From: Medicago truncatula
Taxonomy: Eukaryota; Streptophyta; Magnoliopsida; Fabales; Fabaceae
DNA: 64,000 bases
NCBI RefSeq assembly: GCF_003473485.1
Contig: NC_053042.1
Span: 55,763,762-55,827,761 of the forward strand
Reading direction: 5' to 3'
Position numbers and translations under genes: made by a program
The notes under the pieces: generated by a model
Told to the model about the DNA's origin: nothing
Database searches by the model: none
The model's input: the letters and a program-made list of their open reading frames with translations, nothing else
Part shown: piece after piece, positions 23,771-35,508 of the stretch
Layout: each line of letters starts with the position of its first letter
Numbering within the stretch: position 1 is the first letter of the stretch

Positions 23771-25316
23771 TGCTCCAACAAATTCAACCTACAAATTAGA
23801 TTTTTATTGTATAAAAGATAGGCTCCATAGTCAACATATTTTTAGATTTTATTATAGTAGAAAATATTATATATCCACTGTTATGAGCGATAAAAATTAA
23901 TTATTATTTTATTTCACTGACAATTTTAGTAAATATAATTTTAGTTTAAATTTTTTGAATATTTTGTGCAAAGTATAGAGAGAGATGCGTGGGTGATGTG
24001 AGCTTGGAGTTTTTTTTTTTAAGAGCCAAATAATTTTATTAATCCCTTGCTTTAGACCCCAAACTTAATTTAATTTTTTTAACTAGTATATATGTATATA
24101 TATTACTAATAGTAACGAGATATTCAACAATTTTTTAAGGTTCGATGTTTCCATGTAAATGTTGATTTAGTGATTCATGCATATAGCAACAATGAACAAA
24201 CATATATATGTTCAACTTAACTTTTTGTTTTTGGTGGAATATAGCTAGTTTCCTGTTAAAAATCATTTTCCAAAATCAATTCATTCAAAATCTTAAACGA
24301 TGATCATACTGTCGTACGATATTTAAAAGGAAATGATTGACCAACTATGTGTTTGGGTAAATATGTTGGTTAGGTTTAGCGGTTGTTGTACTTGGATGGT
24401 GCAACAATGTAGATGCAGCAATTGCTGAACTATCTAGTAGTTATAGAGGATTTAATTTGGTGTTATAAATACATGCTAAGATATTATGAAAATGATTAAC
24501 CTTAATTATATTTCTTAATTATTCAAACCAGTTTGACAAAGGTCAATTTTGTTTAGTTGTACAAGTTCACTGTTTGCAATGATAGTAAAGGTTTGAGCAA
24601 AATATGTAATTAGCAAAATAACAAAATAGGGTTTACTAAATCTGGTCTAGAATATACATAATTTTACTCAACTTCATGGCTGTATATATACATTTTAGAA
24701 AATCAAGCAACTACGTAGTAAGATGAATGAGCCGTGTATAACTGATTTGGAAAAACAATGGTATTAAAAAAGAGCCGATCTTAAGGCTTTTGGTGCATTA
24801 AACGAATCAATAAAGCTGTGCCTTTTTAATTATGCAAATGTCTTATAATTTTTGTTGCAAAAAATTCATTCAGACAAAATGGGAACTATATTGAGGTTGA
24901 TGATTACAAAAGGTTGAGCTCAAAGAAAATGCAAAAGAAACCGACAAAATGTACCTTTTACACTTCCATCCTTTGGAACACATAAACAAGCATAAACAAT
25001 GATACACACAGCTTGGAACTATTTTTATCACATGAATGCTATCTCCACAAACAAGATACTTAATGGTCAAAGATATATGTCATGATGAGTTTCCTTTACT
25101 TCTAATCAATCAATAATAATCACCATACCCAGAATGTGCGATATTGTTCTTGGAGATTACCTTGTAAATGTTAGCAATAAAATAATCATCAACCAAACTA
25201 CATTTCTTTCTTTAATATATGTCATGAAAAAGAAAAACAAAACATGGGAAAAGTAAAGATTGAAATGTTGTGATGAAGATAACATTTCAAATAATAGTTT
25301 TATCACTTTCAGAATA
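23771..25316. other. Intergenic; right part starts the segmental duplication
   Basis: No gene recognised up to about 24860. From about 24878 the sequence (GGGAACTATATTGAG, then TTTTACACTTCCATCC) is repeated at about 35107-35510. That region is therefore the 3' flank of the duplicated F-box/LRR gene. Confidence 0.6.
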
Positions 25317-28300
25317 CTAGAAAACAAGGCATCCAAGGTTCAATAAAGGTTTCCACTTGTCGTCACTAGGACAAAAATGAGAGGGAGCCATAATTTTTCT
25401 CAATGATGACCTTAAAATTACCATCACCATCCAGAAATTAACATCAGCACACACATTATGACAATCCCACAAATTTATCTCTCTCAGTCGTGTGCAGTTT
25501 TCTACTACGTGCCCGACTCCTTTCTCTGTGATATGATCACACCGTTCCAAGTCCAATTGTAGTATCCCACAACAACTCTTTGAGATCACATACAATGTTT
25601 CATCATCAATTTTTGTCTTTGACAAGTTCAACACCTCCAATTTGGAAACTTGAAAGTTCATTGAAAGTAGATTCAGTGTTGAACAAGATCTCATGTCCAA
25701 GTGAATAATTTTACAATATCTTAAAACTTCAACGATACCGTCAGATATGCAATAGCAATGGCAATATCTCAGGTCAAGCACTTGCAAGTTTGGAAAAAGA
25801 GAAGCCAACATTTTGATGCTTTCATTCTTCAACAATGGATTGCGAGCCAAATGGAGAGACTTCACTTGAGGGTATACAACAAAGTCCAGCAAAGAATTAG
25901 AGTTCTTATCACAAAACTTTCCAATATCACTGCATTCCATTATGATCTTGCTGAGGAAAGGACAGTTCCTAACTAGTGACAGCAAGGTTAATTCAGTGAT
26001 ATTACAATGGCTAAGGTTTATAGACAGCAAACTACCAAGAACCGTAGACAACCCAACAACATATTGATCATTCAAATAGAACGAATATTGAAGATCCAAA
26101 TGTTGTAAAAATTGACATTTTGATAACAGACAAAAGATTCCAGCATAACTATAATCTGTACAATTTTTGAGTGAAAGTCTCTTCAAAGGCAGACCTTCCT
26201 TTGCAAGAGATGAGAGCAAATGGTCTGATATACGCAAAGACGACAAATCAAGACAGGTCAGACCTTTCAAATTCCTTAAAGAGCTAATCATCTTCGAAGT
26301 AGCGTACATTCTTTGACACCCATCTATCTCAGAGGAAGAAATGGAGAAAGACTTCAAATTTGGTGTCTTGCGGATGGCAGAAGTAACGCCAGCATTGGTT
26401 AAGTATCTGCTGCAACCAAACAAGATTATCTCTTCAAGAAACTCAGAGTTCTTGCAAAGATGGAAGAGTGACGAGTCGTCAATGTTGTAATGACCTGATA
26501 GATTAAAAGAAAATTAGAGTTACAAGAAGTCAATGTTCAACTTCCTGCTGGAAAATGAATTTTGGGTTAATAGGTCTTTACCCCCCTGTAATATAGGGCA
26601 TTTTTGGTTTTGCCCTTGTAAAATGAAGATTTTCAAGATTGCCCCCTGAGCCCTGTGACTCAGCAGAATCTATGATGTGGCACCTAGATGGCCTTTTCTT
26701 TTTATTTTTTATTTTTTTTGCTTGCCACGTGTAAAAAATAGTTTACACGTCAATTTTATTTAAAAAAAATTAAAATTTAAAAAAACGAAAATCATATTTT
26801 AAAAAATCTGAAAATTAATAAAAAAAAATTAGATTTTTTTTCCGAAAATTAAAAAACATTTAGATTTTTTTCCAAAATAGAAAATTGTCTTATCTTTTTC
26901 AAAATTAATAAACATTCAGATTTTTTTCGAAATAAAAAAGTTTTTTTAATTTTTTCTACAAAGAATGAAAATTCTGAAAAATATTTTAATTTTAAAAATT
27001 TGGATATAAATGTTTTTAAATTCCAACTATTTAATCTGAAAAAAAAAAATTGATTTTAATTAAATTTTTAAAAAAATTTTAAATTTAGAAAAAATTCTGA
27101 TTTGTTTTTGAAATTTTTGATAAAATCCAGTTTTTTTTTTAAATACTTCCTAATTTCAGAAAAAAAAAAAAAAATGCTTTTATGGTATACCATTTCCATT
27201 CTCGAACTTAATATGATTCCAAATTTTCCAAAAAAAATTATACGAATTAAATTAAAATTATAAAATTCGAAAAAAAAAAAAAAGTATTATCTAATTTTTT
27301 TGAATTTGTAAAAAATATTTGAATTTTTTTATAATTATTTAATTTCAAAAAAGAATTTATAAAATTTCTGGAATAAAGATTTTGAAATATAAAATATTTT
27401 TTTATTTTAAAAATTAAATTAAAAAAATCTGAATGTTTTTTCTGATTTTAACAAAAATCCGGAACTTAATTTTTTAAAAATATCTGAATTTTTTTTTTGA
27501 TTTAAAAAAAAAATAGATTTTTAAAAAGAATCTGGAATTAGGAAGTATTTTAAAAAAAATCTGGAACTTCATTTTAATTTTTTCTGAATTTTAAAATATT
27601 TTTTGTTTTTAAAAAAAAAATAGATTTTTTTTTATTTTTTTTTTAATTATAAATGACATGTAAATTATTTTTTACGCTTGGCATCCAAGAAAAAATTGAA
27701 AAATAAAAAAAAAATGCCACATCATAGATTCTGCTGAGTCACATGGCTCAGGGGGCAATCTTGAAGAATCTTTATTTTACAAGGACGGAATCTAAAAAAA
27801 AAATTTTACAGGGGACAAAACCAAAAGTGCTCTATATTACAGGGGGGGTAAAGACCTATTAACCCATGAATTTTAATGAATTTCTTGATTCCAGCCAAAT
27901 ATGAGTTGTATGTAAAGTAATATATGTTTGAATCCATTGAAATAAAAAATTATGTTGAACAATAAATTAGAAGGTAAAAATCATTAGTCAATGTAATTGA
28001 CAAAAACATACATTAACAAAATACAAAATAACAAGTTTGAAGCAAGTTTCCTTTATCTAAATGAAACCAAACAGGCAAACATACATTAACAAAATAACAA
28101 CAGTTAAGGTTTAAGGTAGCTTACTATTAAAAGCTCCTGAGAGATCAACCTTGCGGAGTTTAGGAAGTGTCAATGGCAATATATATGTATTGCTTTTAAC
28201 TGATTGAGGGAAACTAATGTCAAGTTCTTCAAGGAAAGGAAAACATTCAGCAATGATGATAAGGTCAGTTTGACTGACAAATAACATGTTAGAACAAGTG

Positions 28301-28656
28301 AGAGAGGTCAAAGTTTTCATCTTTGCTGCTAAACTTTGAAACCCATCTTTAGGGATGTAGTGATTGGAGACATCAAGCGATTTGAGGTGCATAGAGGAAA
28401 AAGATATTTGGCGGAGAAGCGTGTCAAGGTCACTGTGGAAACACGTTAGGTCGAGGGATATGAGGTTGGTAAATCTGTGGAAAAGGCTAGGGAGGAAAGG
28501 GATGGTTGGATCACATATTTTGAAAGATGGTCGACAACGGTTGGTGATGGAAAGGAACTTTTTGGAGACGATGGAAAGAGACTCCAAACTGCGGTGGTTG
28601 AGAAATTTGATGACATATTCCCAGCAATCTTCTGGTAAATATGAATATTCTGCCAT
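25317..28656 (-). CDS. F-box/LRR protein, intact copy
   Basis: Two exons, 28125-28656 and 25317-26494, join in phase 1 to give 569 aa. The N-terminal F-box reads YLPEDCWEYVIKFLNHRSLE, then SIVSKKFLSITN. Many leucine-rich repeats follow (LRNLKGLTCLDLSS, LQHLDLQYSFYL, LLQLDLERCDHITEKG-like), of the AMN1/FBL cysteine-containing type. It is presumably an SCF ubiquitin-ligase substrate receptor; the substrate is unknown. The 1,630-bp intron contains a MULE-like element at 26564-27865. The broken paralogue at 35509-37446 has a short intron without it. The start ATG is the first in the frame and directly precedes the F-box. Confidence 0.9.
26564..27865. mobile_element. MULE-like inverted-repeat element in an F-box/LRR intron
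   Basis: 1,302 bp with ends GGGTTAATAGGTCTTTACCC and, inverted, GGTAAAGACCTATTAACCC. The arms extend past CACATCATAGATTCTGCTGA and its complement. The 9-bp duplication ATGAATTTT is exact at 26555-26563 and 27866-27874. The interior is extremely AT-rich (AAAAAATCTG-like runs) and non-coding. The paralogous intron keeps one copy of ATGAATTTT at 36706-36714 with no insert, an in-window empty site. Confidence 0.95.
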
Positions 28657-29083
28657 TGTTTTTTCTTGTACCGATCAGTTTTATTGTGAATATGAAATCG
28701 GTGATGTGTGGTAAAACTCTAATACCCTAATACGGTCATCGTCTACAAAAAAGAAAGAAAAGAAACCCTAATACCGCAATCTATATACTCCTGTATGTGT
28801 TATGGTTGGTTCCTAAATTAGGTCTAAATCATAGCTCTCAATATAAGATATGCAATTATCGACAAAAAGAAATACAAGATATTGAATGATTTTATTTTAT
28901 TTTATTTATAATAAAAAGATACTATGAATACCATAATTATCTTAATAATTAATTTAAAATATCAGATTTATGTTAGATTTGAATTCTAAGATTGTTGTAA
29001 CAAAAAAAAATAAAAATTCTAAACCCTATTCAACTGCTAATGTGACTAGATTGTTAATTAGCTGATACATAATATAAGCTCTA
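28657..29083. promoter_or_regulatory. Upstream region of the F-box/LRR gene
   Basis: Probable leader and promoter of the intact F-box/LRR gene. The part to about 28740 is repeated beyond the MULE at 39035-39110 upstream of the broken copy (compare CTCTAATACCCTAA in both). No specific promoter element is claimed. Confidence 0.45.
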
Positions 29084-29173
29084 TTGTCCCCGACCTTACT
29101 TCAGTTGGTTGGGATACTGCATGAAATATGCAAGATCCGGGGTTCAAACCCCGACCACTACAAAAAAAAAAAA
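29084..29173 (+). mobile_element. tRNA-derived SINE with target duplication
   Basis: A-box-like TCAGTTGGTTGGG and B-box-like CGGGGTTCAAACCCCGACC are followed by a 13-A tail. Near-identical 14-bp flanks ATATAAGCTCTATT and ATATAAACTCTATT fit a target-site duplication. Short (about 90 bp) and probably complete. Confidence 0.8.
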
Positions 29174-29538
29174 ATATAAACTCTATTCCTTCAAAAATAA
29201 AAATATAAACGTTATTCAAATTGTCTTGTTTATTAGGACAATTAGGCCCTGTTTGGATTGACTTATTTTAAGCTTATGTGGGTTTATCTGCTCCCATAAA
29301 CCTTTTTAAAGGTGTTTGGGTAAATCAGTAAAAATAACTTATCATAATTTCATAAGCTGCTTATGCCATAATTTAATGCCCAAATTTTGAGCTTCACAGA
29401 CAGCTTAATACGGAGCTTATGCCATTATACTGTGACCTGCTTCGATTCCTTTTGTTCCACTTTTTTCCAAACATATATTTTAATTATTATGGTAGTTATC
29501 TTTGGCGGTGCATGACTAACACACGTAACAAGATATGT

Positions 29539-31180
29539 ATTTTTTTTTTGTTACGTAACAAAATGAAACTGATTAAAAAAAAAACAAATTTAACTTGCTT
29601 TTTTTTAGGCTTAATTGATCTGCCGGTCCCTTAACTTATTTCTTTTATTCAATTTGGTCCCATAAGTTTTAACTTTCTCAAACACGTCCCTTAACTTATT
29701 TCTTTTATTCAATTTAGTCCAATTTTAATAATTTTAATCCCCTAAAAAAAAACCGTTGGATTACGAAGGTCTATAAAATTTTATAGTGTATCACCATCAC
29801 CTAATTTTTTTACTTTCTTCTTTGTTTGTAGTCTATCAATAACAGCAACAACAACCCATTTTTAATAAAGAATCTGAAAACTCCATCTTTAACAACAACA
29901 ACAACATGTTTGTTCAAAAAAAAAAACACAACCCAGACGGAAACAACAACAACACCATATCTAATTTGCTCTCTTTCGATTTCAACTCAACAATAACAAC
30001 ACTAGTGGCAACAACCTCTTAAAAAAAAAAACACTAGTGGCAACAATTCCTCTTTCAATAATAACAACAGAGTGAAATTTTCACTTCCTCCTTCTACTCT
30101 TTTAACGTGTCCTTTCTTCTTGTTCTCAATGCCTTTTTAAATTCTTCTCAATGCCTTTTCATTCTTCTTTGTTTAATTTTTAGATTGGGGATTTTTTTGT
30201 TGTTTGAAAATTGGGGATTTTTGTGTTGTTTGATAATTGGGTTTTGAGATACAGAGGGAGAACAAGTTTGACGATTCATTTTTAGAATGTTTTCATTTTT
30301 CTGGGTTTGATAATTGGATTTGAATAACGATAATATATAGCTGTTGTTGTTGTTTGACGGTGGTGGTGCTCCGGTGCTGAAGTCACGGTGGAGGAAGAAG
30401 AGGATGAGATCACAACAACATACATACAGGAGCGTTTGGCGTTCTTTCACACAAGGAATTCTGCAAAACGTAAATCAGCTTATTCAACCTAAGAAGGAGA
30501 AGCTTGGATAGTTGTTGATGATTTGAATTTTTCAGATTATGAATTAATTCTTTGTATTTGATGGAAATTGTTTATGGGTTTTTTTTTTCTGGATTTCTTT
30601 GAACGTTGGATGAATATATGATGATATTGATGAATAAGAAGAGGGAGGAAGATGAATAAAGAAATTAAATAAATTAGATGTTGGTGATACACCGTAAAAT
30701 TTGATAGACCTCCGTAATTCAACGGTCTCTTTTTTTAGGGGACTAAAATTATCAAAATTGAATCAAATTGAATAAAAGAAATAAGTGAAAGGACGTGTTT
30801 GAGAAAGTTAAGACATATGAGACCAAATTGAATAAAAGAAATAAGTTAAGAGACCTTTAATATTAATTAAGCCTTTTTTTTATTAAAGAAAGCTTATCAT
30901 ATATTATTATATTTGTGTATGGTGATGTTTAGACTACTTATTTACATTTTTTTTTTTTGAAAGATAGACTATTTATTTACATCTCTAATGTTAATTTTGT
31001 CTTTTTTTTTTGTTACGTAACAAAATGAAACGATTAAAAAAAAACAAATTTAACTTGTCTTTCTTTTTTTTAAAGAAAACTTATCATATATTATTATACT
31101 TTTTTTTACAAGTATATATTATTATACTTGTGTATGGTGTTGTTTAGACTATTTATTTACACCTTTAATATTAATTTTGT
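29539..31180. repeat. Tandem duplication of about 190 bp, one copy interrupted
   Basis: The unit begins TTTGTTACGTAACAAAATG (29547 and again near 31009) and continues through ACAAATTTAACTTG, then CTTATCATATATTATTATA, GTGTATGGTG and AGACTATTTATTTAC. Copy 1 is split by the MULE-like element at 29608-30873 and resumes at about 30883. Copy 2 (about 31009-31180) is uninterrupted and keeps a T-run then AAAGAAAAC at the matching point. Confidence 0.8.
29608..30873. mobile_element. MULE-like inverted-repeat element, nested
   Basis: 1,266 bp. The left end GGCTTAATTGATCTGCCGGT is mirrored at the right by TAATTAAGCC, with long arms bearing CCCTTAACTTATTTCTTTT and its complement twice. The 9-bp duplication TTTTTTTTA lies at 29599-29607 and 30874-30882. 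The interior has CAA-rich then GATGATGA-rich halves, as in 19513-21196, and no recognised protein. Confidence 0.9.
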
Positions 31181-31488
31181 CTTATACGAATATTGATAAT
31201 TTTTTTTAAGGATGAATATTGATAATATATTATAATATTGTTTTTTACATCTTGATTAATTTTATAAAAAAAAAATCTTGATAATCGTTGTTGGATTCTT
31301 TGATTTTTTTGTTTTTAAATTAAAAATTATATAATTGCTTATGTAATGTCACATCCATACACTTCAATTTATGTAAATACTTTTTAGTGTACATATCTAA
31401 ACATAAAAAGTTTATCAAAGTATAAGAACTTATGATGTAAACTCTAATGTTATAAGCATCTATATAAGTTGTTTATCCAAACGGAACC

Positions 31489-33800
31489 TTATATTTGTGC
31501 GTGTAATGTGCTATTCAAGTTCCAAAATAAACTCCTCAAAATAAAGTTCCAAAATATTGGTTTTGGATTACAAACTACTTTTCTTTGTAACGGATCTACG
31601 CCTTCTTAAGTTTTGAAGTTGAGGTTGAGTGATGCCTTTCCTTTTGGGTTGTGATTTGTGGATTTTTTTTTTGGGGTCTTCGATTACATAAATACATAAC
31701 AAGTTAATTACATTTGACATGTATTGTTATCAACAACTTTTTTATAACTGGATATCTTCACACATAATTGCGGAAACTAATCCCTCAAACATTATAGAAT
31801 TCAAATAGACGACAAACTCTCCTTAAGAGACATGAATAACTTTTATTTTTTGAAACAAAACATTATTATATTAATTCAATTTGTCATAACAACTTATGAT
31901 TGTTCATAAATGAGAGAAATACTATTTTAAAAGAGATCAAAGCTACAACTAAACTATTCTAACAAAGTAATATCTTCTTTCATTCATTTAGTTGATGATC
32001 GCTACATTCACCAATTCTCTGTTTATACAAACTAGAAATTGACATATAATCTAACAAGAGAGGTGCTAAATGGTACATCATTTTTTTTACGAAATTTGAC
32101 GAACTTCATATATGCAGCATATCTTCTCATTTATTTTACTAGAAAAAATTGGAAGATTAAATTAAACAAATACTAACATTAGATTAAAATAATAACAAAA
32201 ATACAGCACCAATTTGTAGAAATAAGAATAATAATAGTGATCATGTCTCTTTAAAAAATAATATAGTGATCATGTCTCATACCATGGACGATAAAGTTCA
32301 CTTGATTTGCAATAAAAGGTGTTAAAGAGATCAACTTATTTCTTAGAAACCGACAAAATAGGTATAGGAGATACCAAACCAACCATTGATCGTCCGTGAA
32401 ATTTCGTATGCACGGAATTCACACCATTCAGGATTATTCATCTAACAAACTAAACAATAACTCATCATACTGATCTCTTTAGATCTTTGTAGAAAGGTAT
32501 GACTCATCACGTAATATAACTTGAGTTTATTCTATTCTATTAGCCTATCTTAATTCATTACATGTATTTCCCTATTTTATTCAATTGATAGTTCATTTGA
32601 TTCTATTTTGTGTGTTTCCATCAATTGCATACTATTATGGTTTTCGATCATTGAAAAACTCAAATCGGGAACATCACATCGCTGTTATCTGCCACCACTT
32701 CCCTTAATAATTAATTCTATGTATGAATTGATTTCGATCGGTATGGTGTTTAACATGAATGAATAATTGAACATCTGAATGCAAAATACATGGATATATA
32801 AAATTAATTTTATGGTTTTGGTAACAAGGAAAACTCACTTTCAGGCTTTGTTACATTAGCACAAATTGATAGGAAATCAATAAGCTTTGTTACATTAGCA
32901 CACAAATTGATAGGAAAACAATAAAATTATGCGACCGAGAGAAAGCATACACACAAAATAGAAACATGTGAGCCATTGATAAAATAAAATAGACAGTTGA
33001 GATTTGATCAGGGCGACCATTGAGAGTGCAAACAGCTCTATGGAGTTGGGCCTCCAAAATTTTGGGGTCTAAAATATTATATTTTTGATATATTATGCAA
33101 GTAAAAAATGAATATATTAGTAACGTGGTAACAAAATCAGGTACGTGAATATGGCCAAGTGGCTGTGTCTTGTGCTAACCCAAACGTCTTTATCACTACC
33201 AAAAGGAAAAAAAACCAAACGTCTTGGATTCAACTCCTCAAGGCTCAACTTTTTGTCCTTTGATTAATTTTTTTATATAAATAATGAATATATTTTTAAT
33301 AAAAACACAATATAACTTTTTTTCCGTCTTATTTTTGATAGAGCGGTTCTTGTAATTATTTGTACATACTTTTTTGTATAAAATAGCAAAGTTTTAACAA
33401 CAAACGTTATAATTATTTTCTATAAAAACACCCTGAACTTTTGTTTTACCTCCGTATAAACTAAGGAAAATAACAACTTAAAATGTTGATAAAGATAAAG
33501 TTGTATTTTTATATTATTGATTAGAATATAATTTTTTTGTGTTAGTTACATGACTATTTTTTATGTTTAGGGATGTTAGTTTCAATTAAATAAAAGATTT
33601 TTCTTTGAAAAAGCAAATTATTTGATTTTAAAAGGGGGCCTATTTTTATTATAAGAGTCGGGTCTTCAATTTCATAGGAACGACTCTAAATTTAATGTCG
33701 AATGAAACATTGACATTTTGAGACCTAGTGTCAATAGATCCTTGCTCTCTATATATATTACCTGCAATAGTATAAGATTGGGAAATTATCGAAAACATAC
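31489..33800. other. Long intergenic stretch in duplicated unit 1
   Basis: AT-rich with no gene found. I looked for exons 2 and 3 of the adjacent broken F-box/FBD gene and saw nothing matching the intact copy. A 39-bp tandem duplication near 32845 is listed separately. Confidence 0.55.
32845..32924. repeat. 39-bp direct tandem duplication
   Basis: Two adjacent copies of a unit that starts GCTTTGTTACATTAGCAC and includes AAATTGATAGGAAA. They differ by a CA insertion and a base change. Intergenic. Confidence 0.9.
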
Positions 33801-34587
33801 TTCAAAAGTCCATTCACATAAAGTAAGAATTTTAGAATTCTTTATGGTCAGTAGTGTTTCATCAAAATCTTGAGCACTCAAATCCCTACAACTTAGCCCT
33901 TATCTAAAATCAAGGATGGCATGACACAAGTTGAAATGAGATCCTGGCCAAATCCGAGGAAGAGGTCCGCGATAACGAAAAGATTTAAGTTTAGAAGTGC
34001 TAAGATGAAGAGACTTCAATTGCAAGCAATCTAAGATTGTTAACTTGAGAAACTTTGATTCAGATTCAACGAACAAAGATTGCAATCCACAACAATCAGT
34101 GATCATTAAATTCTCAAGATGATCCAAATTCGAGACAATTGAAGAAGTTACCTCACTTGTCAAATAGGTTAATGATTTCAAACAGAGACTTTTGACTAAG
34201 AAAGTTGGGGGAACAATATTATAGATGAAGTGTTGCTCATTGAGCTTGAATTGCAGTTCATATTTCCTCTCAATCTTGTCCTTCTCAGAAGAGAAATCAA
34301 GTTGCAATAGCTGCAAAGAGTATATTGTCATCATCAAAGTGAAATTGAAGCTTTCACGGTCGCTTTAATGGATCCCACTCTTCAAAATTTGTTAGAAATT
34401 CAGCAAAAACACTAGTGATATCTTCTATAGTTCCATGTTTGACAAGAACTTGGTTCCACAAGTTTCTCCATCTAGTAGATATGATATGAGGCTTGTTTGA
34501 AGTGCATATTCATTAGGTAGAAGAGATATTATGCAGCCTAGAGTTTCATCTGGCAAATTTCTAAAGATCCTCTACATTTTCTTCCAT
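33801..34587 (-). pseudogene. Broken F-box/FBD gene, exon 1 only
   Basis: Paralogue of exon 1 of the intact F-box/FBD gene at 40031-41686. The tail is nearly identical ([39 protein letters not shown]). It keeps the ATG (34585-34587) but meets TAG at codon 9, where the intact copy reads LFRYLPDE. There are further frame changes and a premature stop in the middle, and a TAA after HAILDFR. Exons 2 and 3 are not found downstream, so at most the first exon was kept. The 5' flank to about 34960 also matches that of the intact copy. Confidence 0.88.
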
Positions 34588-35508
34588 TGAACCTCTAATG
34601 TTTCAGAACTGGATTAGGATATATTAAAAGAAAAGATATTAAAAACTTAAAATACCTTTTGGTATACTTTATGTTATAGATCTGTTGGTCTTGGTTTACT
34701 ATTTCTATTGAATTCAATGCAATGATGTGAACTATGAACCAACTATATGCTATTTCAATATATGAGACTGAGTATATGTTTGTACAAGATACTACATGAC
34801 ATATGTTTTACTCTACCGGTGAATTAATATGATACATTACCCCTTCATTAAATATATATTACCTTAAAGTAATATGCTATTTTAGTATTATCTTAAAGTA
34901 ACGTTTGCTCTCAAAAAGAAAAAAACTTAAAAAGTAATAAGTATATTTGTCTTATGCTAAACATGTCACAAATTATATTTGTCTTACATCATAAAGGAAA
35001 AGTTATCCTCAAGTAAATATAAACTTTCCTTAATTAGTTTACTGGGATTAATACAAAATACATTAGAAGGGGATGCAGTATTTCACAGTTACAATCTTAT
35101 ATCATTAATGGGAACTATATTGAGCTCGGAAAAGATGCAAAAGAAGCTGACAAAAGGTTCCTTTTACACTTCCATGCTTTGGAACACATAACAGCACATA
35201 GACAAGTATAAACAAAGATACACACACAACCTGCAACTATTTTTATCACATGAATTCTATCTCCACAAACAAGATACTTAATGGGTTTCCTTTACTTCTA
35301 ATCAATCAATAATAATCACCAAAACCAGAAAGTGTGATATTGTTCTTGGAGTTGGCCTTGTAAATGTTAGAAAAAAATCATCATCAACCAAACTACAATT
35401 CTTTAATATATGTCATGAAAAGGAAAAATAAAACTTAGGGAAAAATGAAGATTGAAATGTTGTGATGAAGATAACATTTCAAATAACTGTTTTATCACTT
35501 TCAGAATA
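34588..35508. other. Junction of the two duplicated F-box units
   Basis: From 34588 to about 34990 the sequence parallels the upstream flank of the intact F-box/FBD gene (41687-42730; for example TTTGTCTTATGCTAA in both). From about 35107 it parallels 24878-25310, downstream of the intact F-box/LRR gene. The duplication breakpoint therefore lies near 34990-35107. No gene is present. Confidence 0.65.

Larger units (their letters stand above)
29245..31488. mobile_element. PIF/Harbinger-type non-autonomous element with nested insert
   Basis: The left end GGCCCTGTTTGGATTGACTT and right end ATCCAAACGGAACC are inverted repeats flanked by TTA (29242-29244 and 31489-31491), the Harbinger target duplication. 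The left interior shows GCTTATG/CATAAGC-rich Tourist-like sequence. It contains a tandem duplication, and the left copy of that carries a MULE-like insert (29608-30873). No transposase frame is seen. Confidence 0.75.

Noticed and set aside
25758-25976. Plus-strand frame repeated at 35950-36165
   Set aside because: It is duplicated only because it is antisense to the duplicated LRR exon.
29084-29173. Possible tRNA gene (good A and B boxes)
   Set aside because: No acceptor stem or anticodon arm can be folded. The A tail and flanking duplication show a SINE. The same reasoning applies at 10384, 42232, 47172 and 59707.
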